DNA from: Planctomycetota bacterium
GTDB lineage: Bacteria > Planctomycetota > Planctomycetia > Pirellulales > Lacipirellulaceae
NCBI GenBank assembly: GCA_013286045.1
Contig: JABDGM010000033.1
Location: 1-42,131, forward strand
Length of the DNA: 42,131 bases
Direction: 5' to 3'
Each line of letters opens with the position of its first letter. Position 1 is the first letter of the stretch. Below the pieces are notes generated by a model. The model did not search any database. It saw only the letters and a program-made list of their open reading frames with translations, and was not told where the DNA came from. The position numbers and the translations under genes were made by a program. This document shows positions 15,171 through 24,400 of this stretch, piece after piece.

Positions 15171-15932
15171 ATGGCAACCGCGAAACGGACAGCGCCTTCA
15201 AAGAAACCCGCTGCCAAAGCTGCAAAAAACGGCAAACCAATATCCAGCGCCAAACAGGTGAAGCCATCATCTATCGGCGGCGTGGCTAAACGCCGCGCCC
15301 AAGCGGCGCGCGTCATTGAGCGGTTGAAAGCCGATTACCCTGGCGCAACTTGCGCGCTGGAGAACGAGACGCCTTTCGAGTTGCTCATCGCGACGATTCT
15401 TTCCGCGCAGTGCACAGACGCTCGCGTAAATATGGTGACGCCAGAGCTGTTCAAAAAATGGCCCGATGCCGAAGCGATGGCAGAGGCCCCTCCCAAGGCG
15501 CTCGAAAAGGTCATTCAGAGCACCGGCTTTTACCACAACAAAGCCAAGAACATCAAAGCAGCCAGCCAAGCGCTCGTCGAGCGACACGACGGCGAAATCC
15601 CTAAAGACTTAGACGCGCTTGTTGCGCTTCCCGGCGTCGGTCGCAAGACCGCGAATGTCGTACTCGGCACCGCGTTTCGCATGGCGACGGGCGTCGTCGT
15701 CGATACGCACGTCACGCGTTTAAGCAAACGGCTCGGTCTCACGGAACACACCGACGCCGTCAAAATCGAGCAAGACCTGATGGAAATCGTGCCGCAAGGG
15801 GAATGGGTCGATTTTTCGCATCGGCTAATTTTTCACGGCCGGCAGATTTGCATCGCGAGAAAACCCAAGTGCCCCGAGTGTTCAATGAAGTCGTTCTGTC
15901 CGAAAATTGGCGTTGAAAGCGTCACCTCCTGA
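15171..15932 (+). CDS. nth: Endonuclease III, base-excision repair glycosylase
   Basis: Removes oxidised pyrimidines from DNA and cuts the abasic site. Start ATG 15171 has AGGA (15165-15168) close by, and gives 253 residues, with a 38-residue basic/Ala-rich extension (KR..K.A) before the catalytic core. The core has helix-hairpin-helix LPGVGRKTANVVLG, catalytic lysine K159 and aspartate D178 in VVDTHVTRL. The C-terminal cluster loop is C-x6-C-x2-C-x5-C (CIARKPKCPECSMKSFC), binding 4Fe-4S. All key residues are present. It is followed 45 nt later by dcd on the same strand. Confidence 0.97.
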   Translation: MATAKRTAPSKKPAAKAAKNGKPISSAKQVKPSSIGGVAKRRAQAARVIERLKADYPGATCALENETPFELLIATILSAQCTDARVNMVTPELFKKWPDAEAMAEAPPKALEKVIQSTGFYHNKAKNIKAASQALVERHDGEIPKDLDALVALPGVGRKTANVVLGTAFRMATGVVVDTHVTRLSKRLGLTEHTDAVKIEQDLMEIVPQGEWVDFSHRLIFHGRQICIARKPKCPECSMKSFCPKIGVESVTS

Positions 15933-15977
15933 ACCTGCACTTCCCTACCCTTCATCTCCCAGAGTTAGCCACGCGCC

Positions 15978-16535
15978 ATGATTTTATCCGGCCACGCAAT
16001 TCGCGAGCGACTTGGTAACGACATCGTCATCGATCCATTCGATGAATCGCAGCTCAATCCGAACAGCTACAACCTGTCGTTGCACAACGAGTTGATGGTG
16101 TATGAAGAGCTGATGCTCGACATGGCCAAAGCGAATCGCGTGCGGAGGATCGAGATCCCTACCGAAGGCCTAGTCCTAAGTCCCAACCAGTTGTATTTGG
16201 CACGGACCGCCGAGCGCACCACAACGCACAACCTCGTTCCGCAAATCGAAGGACGATCCTCGATCGGTCGCTTGGGTTTGTTCGTCCACGTGACCGCTGG
16301 CTTCGGCGACGTAGGCTTCAGCGGCTACTGGACGCTGGAAATGTTCGCCGTTCACCCCGTCCGCATCTATCCGGGTATTCCCATTTGCCAGATCTTCTAC
16401 CACGAAATCTGCGGACCGATCGAAGAGTACGCCAGCAAGTACCAGCACAATCGCGACATTCAACCGAGCTTGCTATTCGAAGAGCTGGGCGAGCACCGCA
16501 AACACGATCCGCAGTTGCCGTTGTTTGGCGGCTAG
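15978..16535 (+). CDS. dcd: dCTP deaminase
   Basis: Deaminates dCTP to dUTP for thymidylate supply. The 185-residue protein starts MILSGHAIRERLG. Motifs are DESQLNPNSYNLSL, EGRSSIGRLGLFVHVTAGFG (about 90-109, with the G-R-S-S-.GR.G site) and the catalytic region DVGFSGYWTLEM with glutamate, then IYPGIPICQIFYHEICG. The conserved His-Val-Thr-Ala segment and C-terminal Y-x-x-hydrophobic stretch look normal. It may also be bifunctional (dUTPase), which cannot be judged here. Convergent with the AAA+ gene, 35 nt between stops. Confidence 0.95.
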   Translation: MILSGHAIRERLGNDIVIDPFDESQLNPNSYNLSLHNELMVYEELMLDMAKANRVRRIEIPTEGLVLSPNQLYLARTAERTTTHNLVPQIEGRSSIGRLGLFVHVTAGFGDVGFSGYWTLEMFAVHPVRIYPGIPICQIFYHEICGPIEEYASKYQHNRDIQPSLLFEELGEHRKHDPQLPLFGG

Positions 16536-16547
16536 CAAGAAATGCTG

Positions 16548-16570
16548 CGACGCGACCGCGTGCAGCGTCG
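16548..16570. terminator. Possible hairpin between convergent dcd and the AAA+ gene
   Basis: CGACGC (16548-16553) and GCGTCG (16565-16570) form a 6-bp stem with an 11-nt loop in the 35-nt gap between two converging stop codons. There is no U-run on either side, so if it acts it is not a classical intrinsic terminator. Low confidence. Confidence 0.3.
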
Positions 16571-18016
16571 TTACATCACGGCGAAATAATTCTCGACCGC
16601 GAAATCAAGGCTCTCGGTCGTGAGCTTTGGCGTCGTGTTCGTGTACCGGCAGTAATTCAGAATCTGCAGAATGAGGTCGCGCGGTTGGCAGCATCGAAGC
16701 TTGCGATTCACCGCGCGATAATGCTTTTCCATAAGGTAGTCGGCAGCCTCTTCGCTGTATTCCACTCCCAGCTTGCCCGCCATTCCCTTTAGCAGTTGGC
16801 GGAACGCGTCTTCGCTTGGGTCGACGACTTCGATCTTGTACGGGATACGCCGCAGGAACGCGTCGTCAACCAGCTGCTTCGGTTCGAGATTCGTGGAAAA
16901 CACGATTAGCTGGTCGAACGGCACTTGGATTTTCTTACCGCTAGCCAGGTTGAGGAAGTCGTACCGCTTTTCCAACGGCACGATCCAGCGGTTGAGCAGC
17001 TGGTCGGTCGTCATCCGCTGCCGGCCGAAGTCGTCGATCACCAGCGTGCCGCAGTTGCTCTTCATCTGCACCGGCGCTTCGCTCACGTTCGTTGCCGTGT
17101 TGAGCGTGATCTCGAGGTGATCCATCGTGAGCTCGCCACCGACGACGATCGTCGGCCGGCGGATGCGAATCCAGCGATTATCAATTTTGCGGTTGTCGAG
17201 CAAACCCTCATTGGCGGGCAGCGGCATCTCTTCGTGCATGCCGGGGTCAAACAGCCGCATGATTTCGCCGTCGACGCCGATCGCGCGAGGAATCCAAATC
17301 GTTTGCCCGAAGGCCTTCGTAATTCGTTCGGCGATGCTGGTCTTGCCGTTGCCTGGCGCCCCGAACAAAAACATGCCGCGGCCCGAGTTGATCGCCGGCC
17401 CTAACCGCAGCAACATCTTCTTGTCGATAAGCAAGTCTTCGAACGCCCTGTGCAGGTCTTCTTCTGTCGGGTGCTGATCGGTAAGCGTTTGGCGTTTGAC
17501 GCTTTCGATGTACGCCGCGAGCGGCACCGGAGCCGACCCAAAGTACGTACAGTGCTCGGAAAACTTCTTGGCTCGCTCCCGCCCCAGCTCCGTCAGTTGG
17601 TAGACGTAATCGTTCATCGGCGCCGCACCCTTGTGGGCGACAAGCCGATCGTGTTTGAGCGAGTGCATCAACGGGTCGATCACGCGAAACGGAATCTTCA
17701 AATGGTCCGAGAGATATCGGCCCGTTGCTTCGGCGCGTCCATTGAGCGTCTTCAGAATGAGCGCTTCGACTTCACCGTCCGTCAGCCCAGCGGCAGCCAG
17801 CGTTTCCGGTTCGATCGGCAACCATTCGCCTTTGCGGTCGGGTGCACCCGCTCGCCGAGGCGGTTCCGGGGCCGGCTCCGTCGCGGGGCGACTCCGTGGT
17901 GGGGACTGGGCCATCGTCAATTGATGGATGCGGTCCATGAGCGCGTCGAGGCGACCGTTGTCGTCCGCTTTGCCGCTCGCGGCGCTCGTCGGTTCAATTG
18001 AATTTTGGCTAGCCAT
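16571..18016 (-). CDS. AAA+ ATPase with N-terminal winged-helix-like region
   Basis: A 481-residue protein of a group often found in planctomycetes but without a sure function; I do not assign a name. Start ATG 18016 avoids a 23-residue extension. The N-terminal 65 residues are Pro/Ala/Arg-rich and disordered. Residues about 68-150 look like a winged-helix (LTDGEVEALILKTLNGRAEA, PFRVIDPLMHSLKHDRLVA). The ATPase has Walker A FGAPGNGKTS (about 218-227), Walker B LVIDDFGRQRM, sensor-like VFSTNLEP and an arginine-finger region DDAFLRRIPYKIEV. The closing part is helical. It is divergent from purU with a shared 244-nt upstream region, and convergent to dcd. Relatives have been linked to pilus genes, which I cannot confirm; no pilus gene is here. 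Confidence 0.82.
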   Translation of the reverse strand: MASQNSIEPTSAASGKADDNGRLDALMDRIHQLTMAQSPPRSRPATEPAPEPPRRAGAPDRKGEWLPIEPETLAAAGLTDGEVEALILKTLNGRAEATGRYLSDHLKIPFRVIDPLMHSLKHDRLVAHKGAAPMNDYVYQLTELGRERAKKFSEHCTYFGSAPVPLAAYIESVKRQTLTDQHPTEEDLHRAFEDLLIDKKMLLRLGPAINSGRGMFLFGAPGNGKTSIAERITKAFGQTIWIPRAIGVDGEIMRLFDPGMHEEMPLPANEGLLDNRKIDNRWIRIRRPTIVVGGELTMDHLEITLNTATNVSEAPVQMKSNCGTLVIDDFGRQRMTTDQLLNRWIVPLEKRYDFLNLASGKKIQVPFDQLIVFSTNLEPKQLVDDAFLRRIPYKIEVVDPSEDAFRQLLKGMAGKLGVEYSEEAADYLMEKHYRAVNRKLRCCQPRDLILQILNYCRYTNTTPKLTTESLDFAVENYFAVM

Positions 18017-18144
18017 CGTAGTGTGACTTTTCGCGCAGAACGGGAGTTCAACCTTCAAGCCTACGTTGCGAGCGACCCAGGGCAAACAAAGCTCGTGTTT
18101 ACGACCTCACTGGTTGCCGGTTGTAGCGGATTCAACGGTTTTAT

Positions 18145-18167
18145 CGCGGCGTAGTCACCACGCCGCG
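18145..18167. other. Perfect 8-bp hairpin in the AAA+/purU divergent region
   Basis: CGCGGCGT (18145-18152), 7-nt loop, ACGCCGCG (18160-18167): exact inverted repeat in the 244-nt gap between two divergent genes. It could be a protein-binding palindrome or an RNA leader hairpin of the AAA+ gene. Next to it on the plus strand starts the likely purU promoter. Confidence 0.5.
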
Positions 18168-18173
18168 AGCATG

Positions 18174-18200
18174 TTGGGAGCGAGCGTCGCGCGGTACACT
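18174..18200 (+). promoter_or_regulatory. Possible promoter of purU
   Basis: TTGGGA (18174-18179), 15-nt spacer, TACACT (18195-18200), followed by a leader of about 55 nt to the purU ATG. The spacer is short and the -35 weak, so this is a tentative call supported by position. Confidence 0.35.
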
Positions 18201-18260
18201 AGGTCGTAGCCGCCCGACGTTTCCGCAGGTCCCGTTTGATTCGCAAATCGCCGCTAATCC

Positions 18261-19142
18261 ATGCAAGTCGTCATCACCGCAGTCGGTCCAGATAATCGCG
18301 GCTTAGCCGACCCCATCGTGCACTGCGTGACAGGTCTCGGCGCCAATATCGCCGAAATCCAGATGTACGACCACGACGAGGAAAGCGTCTTTTCGATGCT
18401 CACGCGGATCGAGCTCGAGCGCTCCCGCTATGAAGAGCTCCGCCAGGCGATGGCCGCCGTTTCGCGGAGCACCGAGCTATCGATTCGCACTTGGTCGCCC
18501 GATATCATTGACCGCCGCCCGCAGTTGGCTATTTGCGTCACCTTTCGTCCCGAACCAGCCCTTGCTGTGTTGCGTGCGATTCGCGACGGCCGAATCAAAG
18601 CCGATGTAAAACTGATGATCGGTAACCGGGAAGCCTGCCGCGGTCTTTCTGAGCAGTTCGAGGTGCCGTGGTTTAACATTGCTGACGGCTCCGGCAAAAC
18701 CGACGGTGCGCCCGATGATGATCGCATGATCGCGCTCTGCGACGAGCACGAAGTCGACTACATCATTCTCGCTCGTTACATGCGCGTGCTCCCCGCTGCC
18801 AGCTGCTGGAAGTACGCCGGCGGTCGAATCATCAACTTGCACCACGGTTTGCTTCCAAGCTTCCCCGGCATGCAGCCGTATCACGAAGCTTTCGCCAGCC
18901 GAATGCTCACCTTCGGCGCCACGTGCCACTTTATCGTGCCCGAGTTAGACGCCGGCTGCCAAATCATTTACCAGTCAACATTCATGGTCCCGCCGGGTAT
19001 TTCGCGCGACGAAGTCATCCGCCGCGGCCAGCAAGACAACGAGCCCCACTGCTTAGTTGAGGGCGTCCGGCGAGTCGTCGATGGCGAAGTGCAGCTGCAC
19101 TTCAACCGTGTGGTCGCCCGCAAGCCCCTTGAACGCGCCTAG
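18261..19142 (+). CDS. purU: Formyltetrahydrofolate deformylase
   Basis: Hydrolyses 10-formyl-tetrahydrofolate to formate and tetrahydrofolate, helping balance one-carbon units. The 293-residue protein has an N-terminal ACT domain (residues 1-80, VVITAVGPDNRGLADPIVH) and a formyltransferase domain (about 88-285). The catalytic set is in INLHHGLLPSFPGMQPYHEA (N192 and H194) and D230 in PELDAGCQIIYQ. The length matches PurU. The family usually has 'DEG' where this has 'DAG', a minor change. Planctomycetes handle one-carbon units by both folate and methanopterin routes, so a deformylase is natural there. Its stop codon overlaps the U-tract end of the minus-strand terminator. Confidence 0.93.
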   Translation: MQVVITAVGPDNRGLADPIVHCVTGLGANIAEIQMYDHDEESVFSMLTRIELERSRYEELRQAMAAVSRSTELSIRTWSPDIIDRRPQLAICVTFRPEPALAVLRAIRDGRIKADVKLMIGNREACRGLSEQFEVPWFNIADGSGKTDGAPDDDRMIALCDEHEVDYIILARYMRVLPAASCWKYAGGRIINLHHGLLPSFPGMQPYHEAFASRMLTFGATCHFIVPELDAGCQIIYQSTFMVPPGISRDEVIRRGQQDNEPHCLVEGVRRVVDGEVQLHFNRVVARKPLERA

Positions 19143-19185
19143 ATTAAAATAAAAGCGAGCCGCCGGATTAACCCTGGCAGCTCGC
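19142..19185 (-). terminator. Intrinsic terminator of the TPR operon
   Basis: Minus-strand reading: stem GCGAGC/GCTCGC (19180-19185 and 19155-19160) with an inner GCC/GGC stem and a small loop, followed by the U-rich run TTTTATTTTAATCT (19154 to 19141). It lies 125 nt past the stop of the TPR gene and its U-tract runs into the purU stop region. It is the most convincing intrinsic terminator in the window. Confidence 0.75.
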
Positions 19186-19309
19186 CACGATTCATGCGGT
19201 GGTCGGTGATGTCGTAAGGCGAAGGCCCCATCGTGCCAACGTTTCGGAGCCTTTCCTAACGCATCGCCGGCCGCCCTTTTTGCACCGCTCAACGCAGCGC
19301 AACGAGCAT

Positions 19310-20593
19310 CTATTTGCTCTTCGCCTCGGCTTGCGCGTCGGCCAATCCCTTCTTGAAATCCTCGTCCTTGGGATCTGCTTTCACGAGCTCTTCGTAAAGA
19401 GGGATCGCTTTGGCAAATTCCTTACGTTCCATGTAAGTCGTTGCCAGGCCGACCGTGCCAGCGTTCGCACCAGGATTCTGCTTGCACATTTTCTCCCACA
19501 GCGCAATCGCTTCGTCGACTTTGCCCTCTTCCTTGAGGCACCGTGCCAAACCATTCATCGGGCCCGGGCCATCGGGATCCTTCTGCAGATACTTTTCAAA
19601 CATCGCCTTTGCATCGGCTGTGTTGCCCATGCTGAGCAACAAGAATCCCAGACCATTCATTGCGCTGAGGTTATCCGGATCCTTAGCCAACGCTTGGCGG
19701 AAACTTCGTTCCGCACCTCGCATTTTCCCAGTGTTAAACTGCTTCCAGCCATCCATTGCCATCTTGGTCGCCGGCGATTTATCCTGCTTGGGCGGATCGA
19801 TTTGCCTCTTTAGCTCAGGTGGCAGTTCCTTCTTTTCGGCCGCGGCGAGACATTGCTTAAGCACCTCGTCGCCGGGGTCCTGGCTCAGCGCTTTGTTGAT
19901 CCACGTTTGAGCTTCGTCGTACTTGCCGGTCAACATGTATAACCGCGCGAGCCCATACCACGCGGCCGGCGCCTTCGGCGCGGCCTTGGTGAGGTACTTG
20001 TCCGCTTTCTCGTACTCGCGCTGGGTGAGATACGCCTGACCGAGCCCGTTCAGCGCGCCGGGATGCTCGGGCTCAATCGCCACACATTTTTCAAACGCCA
20101 CGATCGCCTTTTTGCTATCGCCGCCGTTGAAACGCGACCAGCCCAGCCCGTTCCAGGCATTGGCCGCCTCGGAATCGAGCGCCACGGCTTCCTCAAACTT
20201 TTTGGCCGCGTCGTCGTATTTGTGCTGCCCCCAAAGGGCCCAACCGGCGCGGCTCAGCTCGTCGCCCCGATCGATCCGGGCATCCTCGCTCAGTGGCGCT
20301 GATTTCGTCGTCGACTTCACTGCCGTTTGCTCATTCGGTGCCTCAGCCGGCGGCGGCGTAAAGAGGCCGAGCAAGCCGGCTAGACCTGCTACTACAATCG
20401 TTCCCATCACAATTCCTCCTCCAATTAAGGAAACAACAACCCGTCGACGCTTACGTCGGCGTCGATCTTCTTCTCGAAGCGAGCTGGTGAGCAATTTGCC
20501 CGGCTCCTGTAGCGCAGCTCGCAAAAGGGCTTCTTCCTCCATCTGCGATCGCTCGCGAGATGGTTGATCCGTAGTTTTCGATTGTGAGTTCAT
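19310..20593 (-). CDS. Membrane-anchored tetratricopeptide repeat protein
   Basis: A 427-residue protein with ATG 20593 chosen (GAGGGG lies only 1 nt upstream, and TTG 20653 is an alternative). After about 45 hydrophilic residues there is an RRRKRRR motif, then a hydrophobic helix (about 54-74) that would anchor it with the TPR domain outside or in the paryphoplasm. The rest is a chain of about eight TPR units, with repeated 'NGLG' at the first helix (AWNGLGWSRF, ALNGLGQAYL, AMNGLGFLLL, PMNGLARCLK) and acidic DPDN-type linkers. A Lys/Gln-rich linker splits the repeats into two blocks. It probably acts as a protein scaffold. It is co-transcribed with the DUF2089-type gene 61 nt upstream, and both sit divergent from the large beta-helix protein. 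Confidence 0.85.
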   Translation of the reverse strand: MNSQSKTTDQPSRERSQMEEEALLRAALQEPGKLLTSSLREEDRRRRKRRRVVVSLIGGGIVMGTIVVAGLAGLLGLFTPPPAEAPNEQTAVKSTTKSAPLSEDARIDRGDELSRAGWALWGQHKYDDAAKKFEEAVALDSEAANAWNGLGWSRFNGGDSKKAIVAFEKCVAIEPEHPGALNGLGQAYLTQREYEKADKYLTKAAPKAPAAWYGLARLYMLTGKYDEAQTWINKALSQDPGDEVLKQCLAAAEKKELPPELKRQIDPPKQDKSPATKMAMDGWKQFNTGKMRGAERSFRQALAKDPDNLSAMNGLGFLLLSMGNTADAKAMFEKYLQKDPDGPGPMNGLARCLKEEGKVDEAIALWEKMCKQNPGANAGTVGLATTYMERKEFAKAIPLYEELVKADPKDEDFKKGLADAQAEAKSK

Positions 20594-20654
20594 GCCCCTC
20601 GGGCCTGTGGTTGTGATGGCACTTCGTAAGAAACGTCGCTGTATGAAATGCAAG

Positions 20655-21011
20655 TCAGACGGACTTAATGATGCGGGCCGCCTCCTTGGGATCTAACTGG
20701 CCTTCGTTGCCCCCATCTTGATTTTTGCTGTGGATCCCGGGAGTCGCCGCGATCTGCTGACGGAGCGCGTCGATCACCTTATCCAGGCGAGAGCGCACCG
20801 TGGGGTACGAAACGCCGGCTTGTTCGGCGATGAGTTTCAAATTGCCCCCCGCCAGCACGAAGATTTCGATGAACTGCTGATGTTCCGTAGGCAGGTTTGC
20901 AACGCGAGGCGTAGGGAATGCACCTTCAACCGAAACTTCGCAAGCGGTGCAAGCCATGCGGCTGACCGTCATCGGCTGGCTACAGTACGGGCAAGAATTC
21001 GAAGCTGGCAT
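20655..21011 (-). CDS. DUF2089-type zinc-ribbon/HTH regulator
   Basis: A 118-residue protein. The start is SCPYCSQPMTVSRMACTACE, a CPxC...CxxC zinc ribbon (about 6-26), followed by VEGAFPTPRVANLPTEHQQF and a helix-turn-helix with AEQAGVSYPTVRSRLDKVID (about 63-82), the DUF2089 pattern. Members are small predicted DNA-binding regulators, often beside membrane proteins. Here it precedes a membrane TPR protein and lies divergent from the 1,622-aa exported protein across a 437-nt gap, so it may control that locus; that is inference. The ATG has no Shine-Dalgarno. Confidence 0.85.
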   Translation of the reverse strand: MPASNSCPYCSQPMTVSRMACTACEVSVEGAFPTPRVANLPTEHQQFIEIFVLAGGNLKLIAEQAGVSYPTVRSRLDKVIDALRQQIAATPGIHSKNQDGGNEGQLDPKEAARIIKSV

Positions 21012-21047
21012 GGATTGCGTACTTTACATTGTTCATCTTTAAGCATG

Positions 21048-21077
21048 AATATATAAATAAAACGGCATCATTGTCAA
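21048..21077 (-). promoter_or_regulatory. Strong promoter of the DUF2089-TPR operon
   Basis: Minus strand: perfect TTGACA (21072-21077), 18-nt spacer, TATATT (21048-21053), in an AT-rich block (about 21040-21100). The -35 box is perfect and the -10 box matches five of six consensus bases. It lies about 37 nt before the DUF2089-type ATG. Confidence 0.65.
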
Positions 21078-21103
21078 CTAATTATCAATTTATTTAACCT
21101 CTG

Positions 21104-21448
21104 GTGAATTCAGGCCGAGCTGCCCTGAACGACGTCCGACGACGCCATGGCTTGCACAGTCGCAACGTAATCGCCTGGCACTCCGACGCAGCGAACCCCA
21201 GAAAACTGCTCTTGCAACTCAAATATCCGGTCCGTAACATCCCCGCCGCGCCCACCGTCTCGGTGGCAACTGCTTCTACCTCATCTGCAATTACTTTTCA
21301 TTTGTCGCTGCATAGGAGCGCTCTGCGTTCCTCGTGTTAGCGGCCAAAGCGCTCGATCGGAACGACTTGCGCAACTGAACTCGGCTGCGGCTACCGGTTC
21401 GCTGGTAGATCGCCATTGCGCAATTCCGAATTGACGGAGTAGTTACCC
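21104..21448. other. Leader region of the large beta-helix protein
   Basis: About 345 nt without a convincing gene: a 78-aa plus-strand frame is low-complexity. It holds a possible promoter at 21212-21240, giving a leader of about 200 nt, and a small CTACC/GGTAG hairpin (21391-21395 and 21404-21408). The Shine-Dalgarno GGAG is at 21436-21439, 9 nt before the ATG. Confidence 0.4.
21212..21240 (+). promoter_or_regulatory. Possible promoter of the large beta-helix protein
   Basis: TTGCAA (21212-21217), 17-nt spacer, TAACAT (21235-21240) upstream of the 1,622-aa gene. Boxes are fair and the spacing is ideal. The long leader (about 200 nt) it would give is unusual, so another start nearer the gene is possible. 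Confidence 0.35.
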
Positions 21449-24400
21449 ATGCGAATCTGCCCTTGGTTACTAGGCGCTGCGAATCGGTTTATCCGCAGTC
21501 GTCGTGGGCAAATCGGCAAGACCTGCGCGCTCCTGGCGTTAACTGCCGCCACGATGTTCGTCGCAACTCACCGGGCGTTCGCTCAGAACATGGTGATGCC
21601 CGCCGCCGAACCAGGGAGCGGAGACAACGGCGCCACTCCCATGTCCGCGTCTGGTGACGTGAGTTTCTTCTCGCAAGACTTAGGCACGATCCTGCGCTTG
21701 CGCTACAGCACCGAAAGCTACGGCCAGCAGGAAGGCAACTTCGATGTCGGCTCGATGCAAGTCATCAGCTTCGACGACGCTGCGATCATCGCCGACGGAC
21801 AAGTCACGATGAACGATCAAGACGGCGTCGGCTTCAACGTCGGCGCTGGTTATCGCTGGATGGACTTCCCGATGGTCTCGCCGGAAGGCCGCGTCGAAGG
21901 CATTGGCCTGTTCGCTGACGGACAGCACACCGAACCAGGAAACTTCTTCCCGCAAATCGGCGTGTCGCTCGAGTCGCTCGGCGAGTTGTGGGATTTCCGC
22001 GGCAACATCTATGTGCCGCTAGGCGCGGAGAGACAAGTTGGCAATTTCAAACCCACGAACACGATCGGGTTCCAAGGGAACTCGTTGTCTGAATTGACGC
22101 AAGCCGGTGTCGATACTTCGTTCACCGTCGGCGAAATTGAAATTGCTCGCCGGCTCGGCGCGGAGCGCGATGCCTGGGCCTTCGCGGGCCCTTACTTTGT
22201 TGCCAACAACGACGACAGCGCCGCTGGTTACCGAGTCGGTGTTCGCGGTTATGCGTATCCCGACCTGTTGTTGCAATTCGCCCTCAGCAACGACGACATC
22301 TTCCACACCGAAGCATCTTTCTCGCTGCAATGGTTCGTCGGCCGCACGCGCACGAACTTCCAACCCGCGGGCAATGTGGCGGATCGCATACGCGAACCGT
22401 TCATGCGTAACGACTACGTCGCGTTGCAACGCTCGACGCAAGCTGGCGGCAATGCACTTACGAACCCTGATGGCACCGCTCTGCGCTTCGTCCACGTGGC
22501 GAGCAGTGCGGCCGCCGGCGGCAACGGCACCGCCGAGCATCCGTACAACGAGCTCAATCAGGCTGATGGCAGCGGAAGCCAAACCGGCGATGTCATCCTC
22601 GCGCATTCCACAAGCACCTTCAACACGCCGATTATCCTCCAAGACAACCAAAAACTGTTTGGCGAAGGCAACAATTTCAATCTCACCGTCGCCACCCAGC
22701 AACGCGGGACCATCTCGATACCGGAAACTTCGCCGGGTTCGAAGGCATTGGCTCGCCCGATTATCAACATCTCCTCAAACACGGATGCTGTCACGCTGGC
22801 CAAGAACAACGAAATCGTCAATTTCGACATGAACGGCCAGAACAATGTCGGAACTCGCGCAATCGCCGCGCCTGCGGCCGGTGCAGGCAATCCGAATATT
22901 CATGACCTTGCGATTTCGAACACCACCGGCGACGCGATCTTCTTCAAGCCGACTTCATTCGTCGATACGACCGACTCGAACGGCAATGGCAGCACGACGG
23001 ACATCATCGTGCCGGGCAACGTAACGGTCAACAATCTTACGCTCACTAACATTGGCGGCGGCGGCCTTCACATCAATTCCGAGGCGCCGGTCGATGTCAC
23101 GTTGCCGAACACCACGCTTCAGGAAACGATCGCCCTCTCCAACATCACCAGCACCAGCACTGCCGCTACCCCCACCGGCACAGGCATTGTCATCGAAAAT
23201 ACGCACGCCGGTCACGCGACTACGCTCACCGGATATAACTACAACGGCGGCACGACCGGTGCCGGCGGTTTGCAGTTGAGTGACTTCAACGGCACATTCA
23301 ATGGCTCGACGAGCACCCTCACCGGCGGCGCAGCGACCTGCACGGGCGTCCAAATCCTTGGCGATACCGACAGCACGAACATAACCTTCGCCAGCACGTG
23401 GGCGATGAATAGCATCACCGGCACCGATGTCGACATCAACGGCATCGTCAACAATGTCGATAGCCTGGGGGCTACGATCACCTTTGCAAACGCCATCAAT
23501 AATACTGCGGGCCGCAGCGTCTCGGTGCAAGGTGCTACGGGTACTGCCAACATCTCCTTCAATGGCAACATCACCGATTCGGGCACGGGTATCCTCGTGA
23601 ACTCGAACAATGGCGGCGAAATTGCCTTCGTTGGTGCAATCACCTCGAACATCACCACCCCAGGCGCCACCGCGGTGACGGTCACCAACAACACTGGCGC
23701 TAACATCGATTTCGCCGGCGCCACCGGCAGCATGGTGATCACCGCCACCGGCGACGCCAACGGTTTCGTCGCCAACGGCGGCGGTACGATTTCCGCCGGC
23801 AGCACGACAAACTCGATCACCACGGAAAACGGACAAGCGCTTAATATCACGGGCATGAACATCGCGGCCAGCGGCTTCAAGATCGGCGATATCAACCGCA
23901 GCGGCGCCACAGCCACGACAGACGCCATCCACCTCGAAAACAATACCGGTGATTCCAGTGGCGGCCCTGTCGGCGCCGTCGTCATCGGCAATACGACCGA
24001 TTTGAACCCCGGCGATGCCGGCACCGTCAAGGGCGGAACGCTCCAGACGGTGTTCGTCAAAGATTCCGCGAACGTCTCGATCACCGGCCTCAAGATTGAT
24101 AACACGGGCAACAGCACCTTGGCGGGCATTCACGTCGAAAAGAGCAATACGGCGGCGATGACCACCGACCTCAGCAGTATCGACACCGAACAAGGCGCGG
24201 TCGGCATCGACACGCTCGGCCCGGGCACTGGCGCGGTCACGATGACCATCAACGCTACAACACTGAACGGCGCCGCTATTGCCGGCGCGCGATTCACAAA
24301 CCTCAACGCGGGCACCGTCGCCGGCACGGGCGTAACCGTCGATGGCCAGCACCTCACCGCCGGTGCGGACGGCGTGCAAGTCAACACGTCCAATGCGTCC

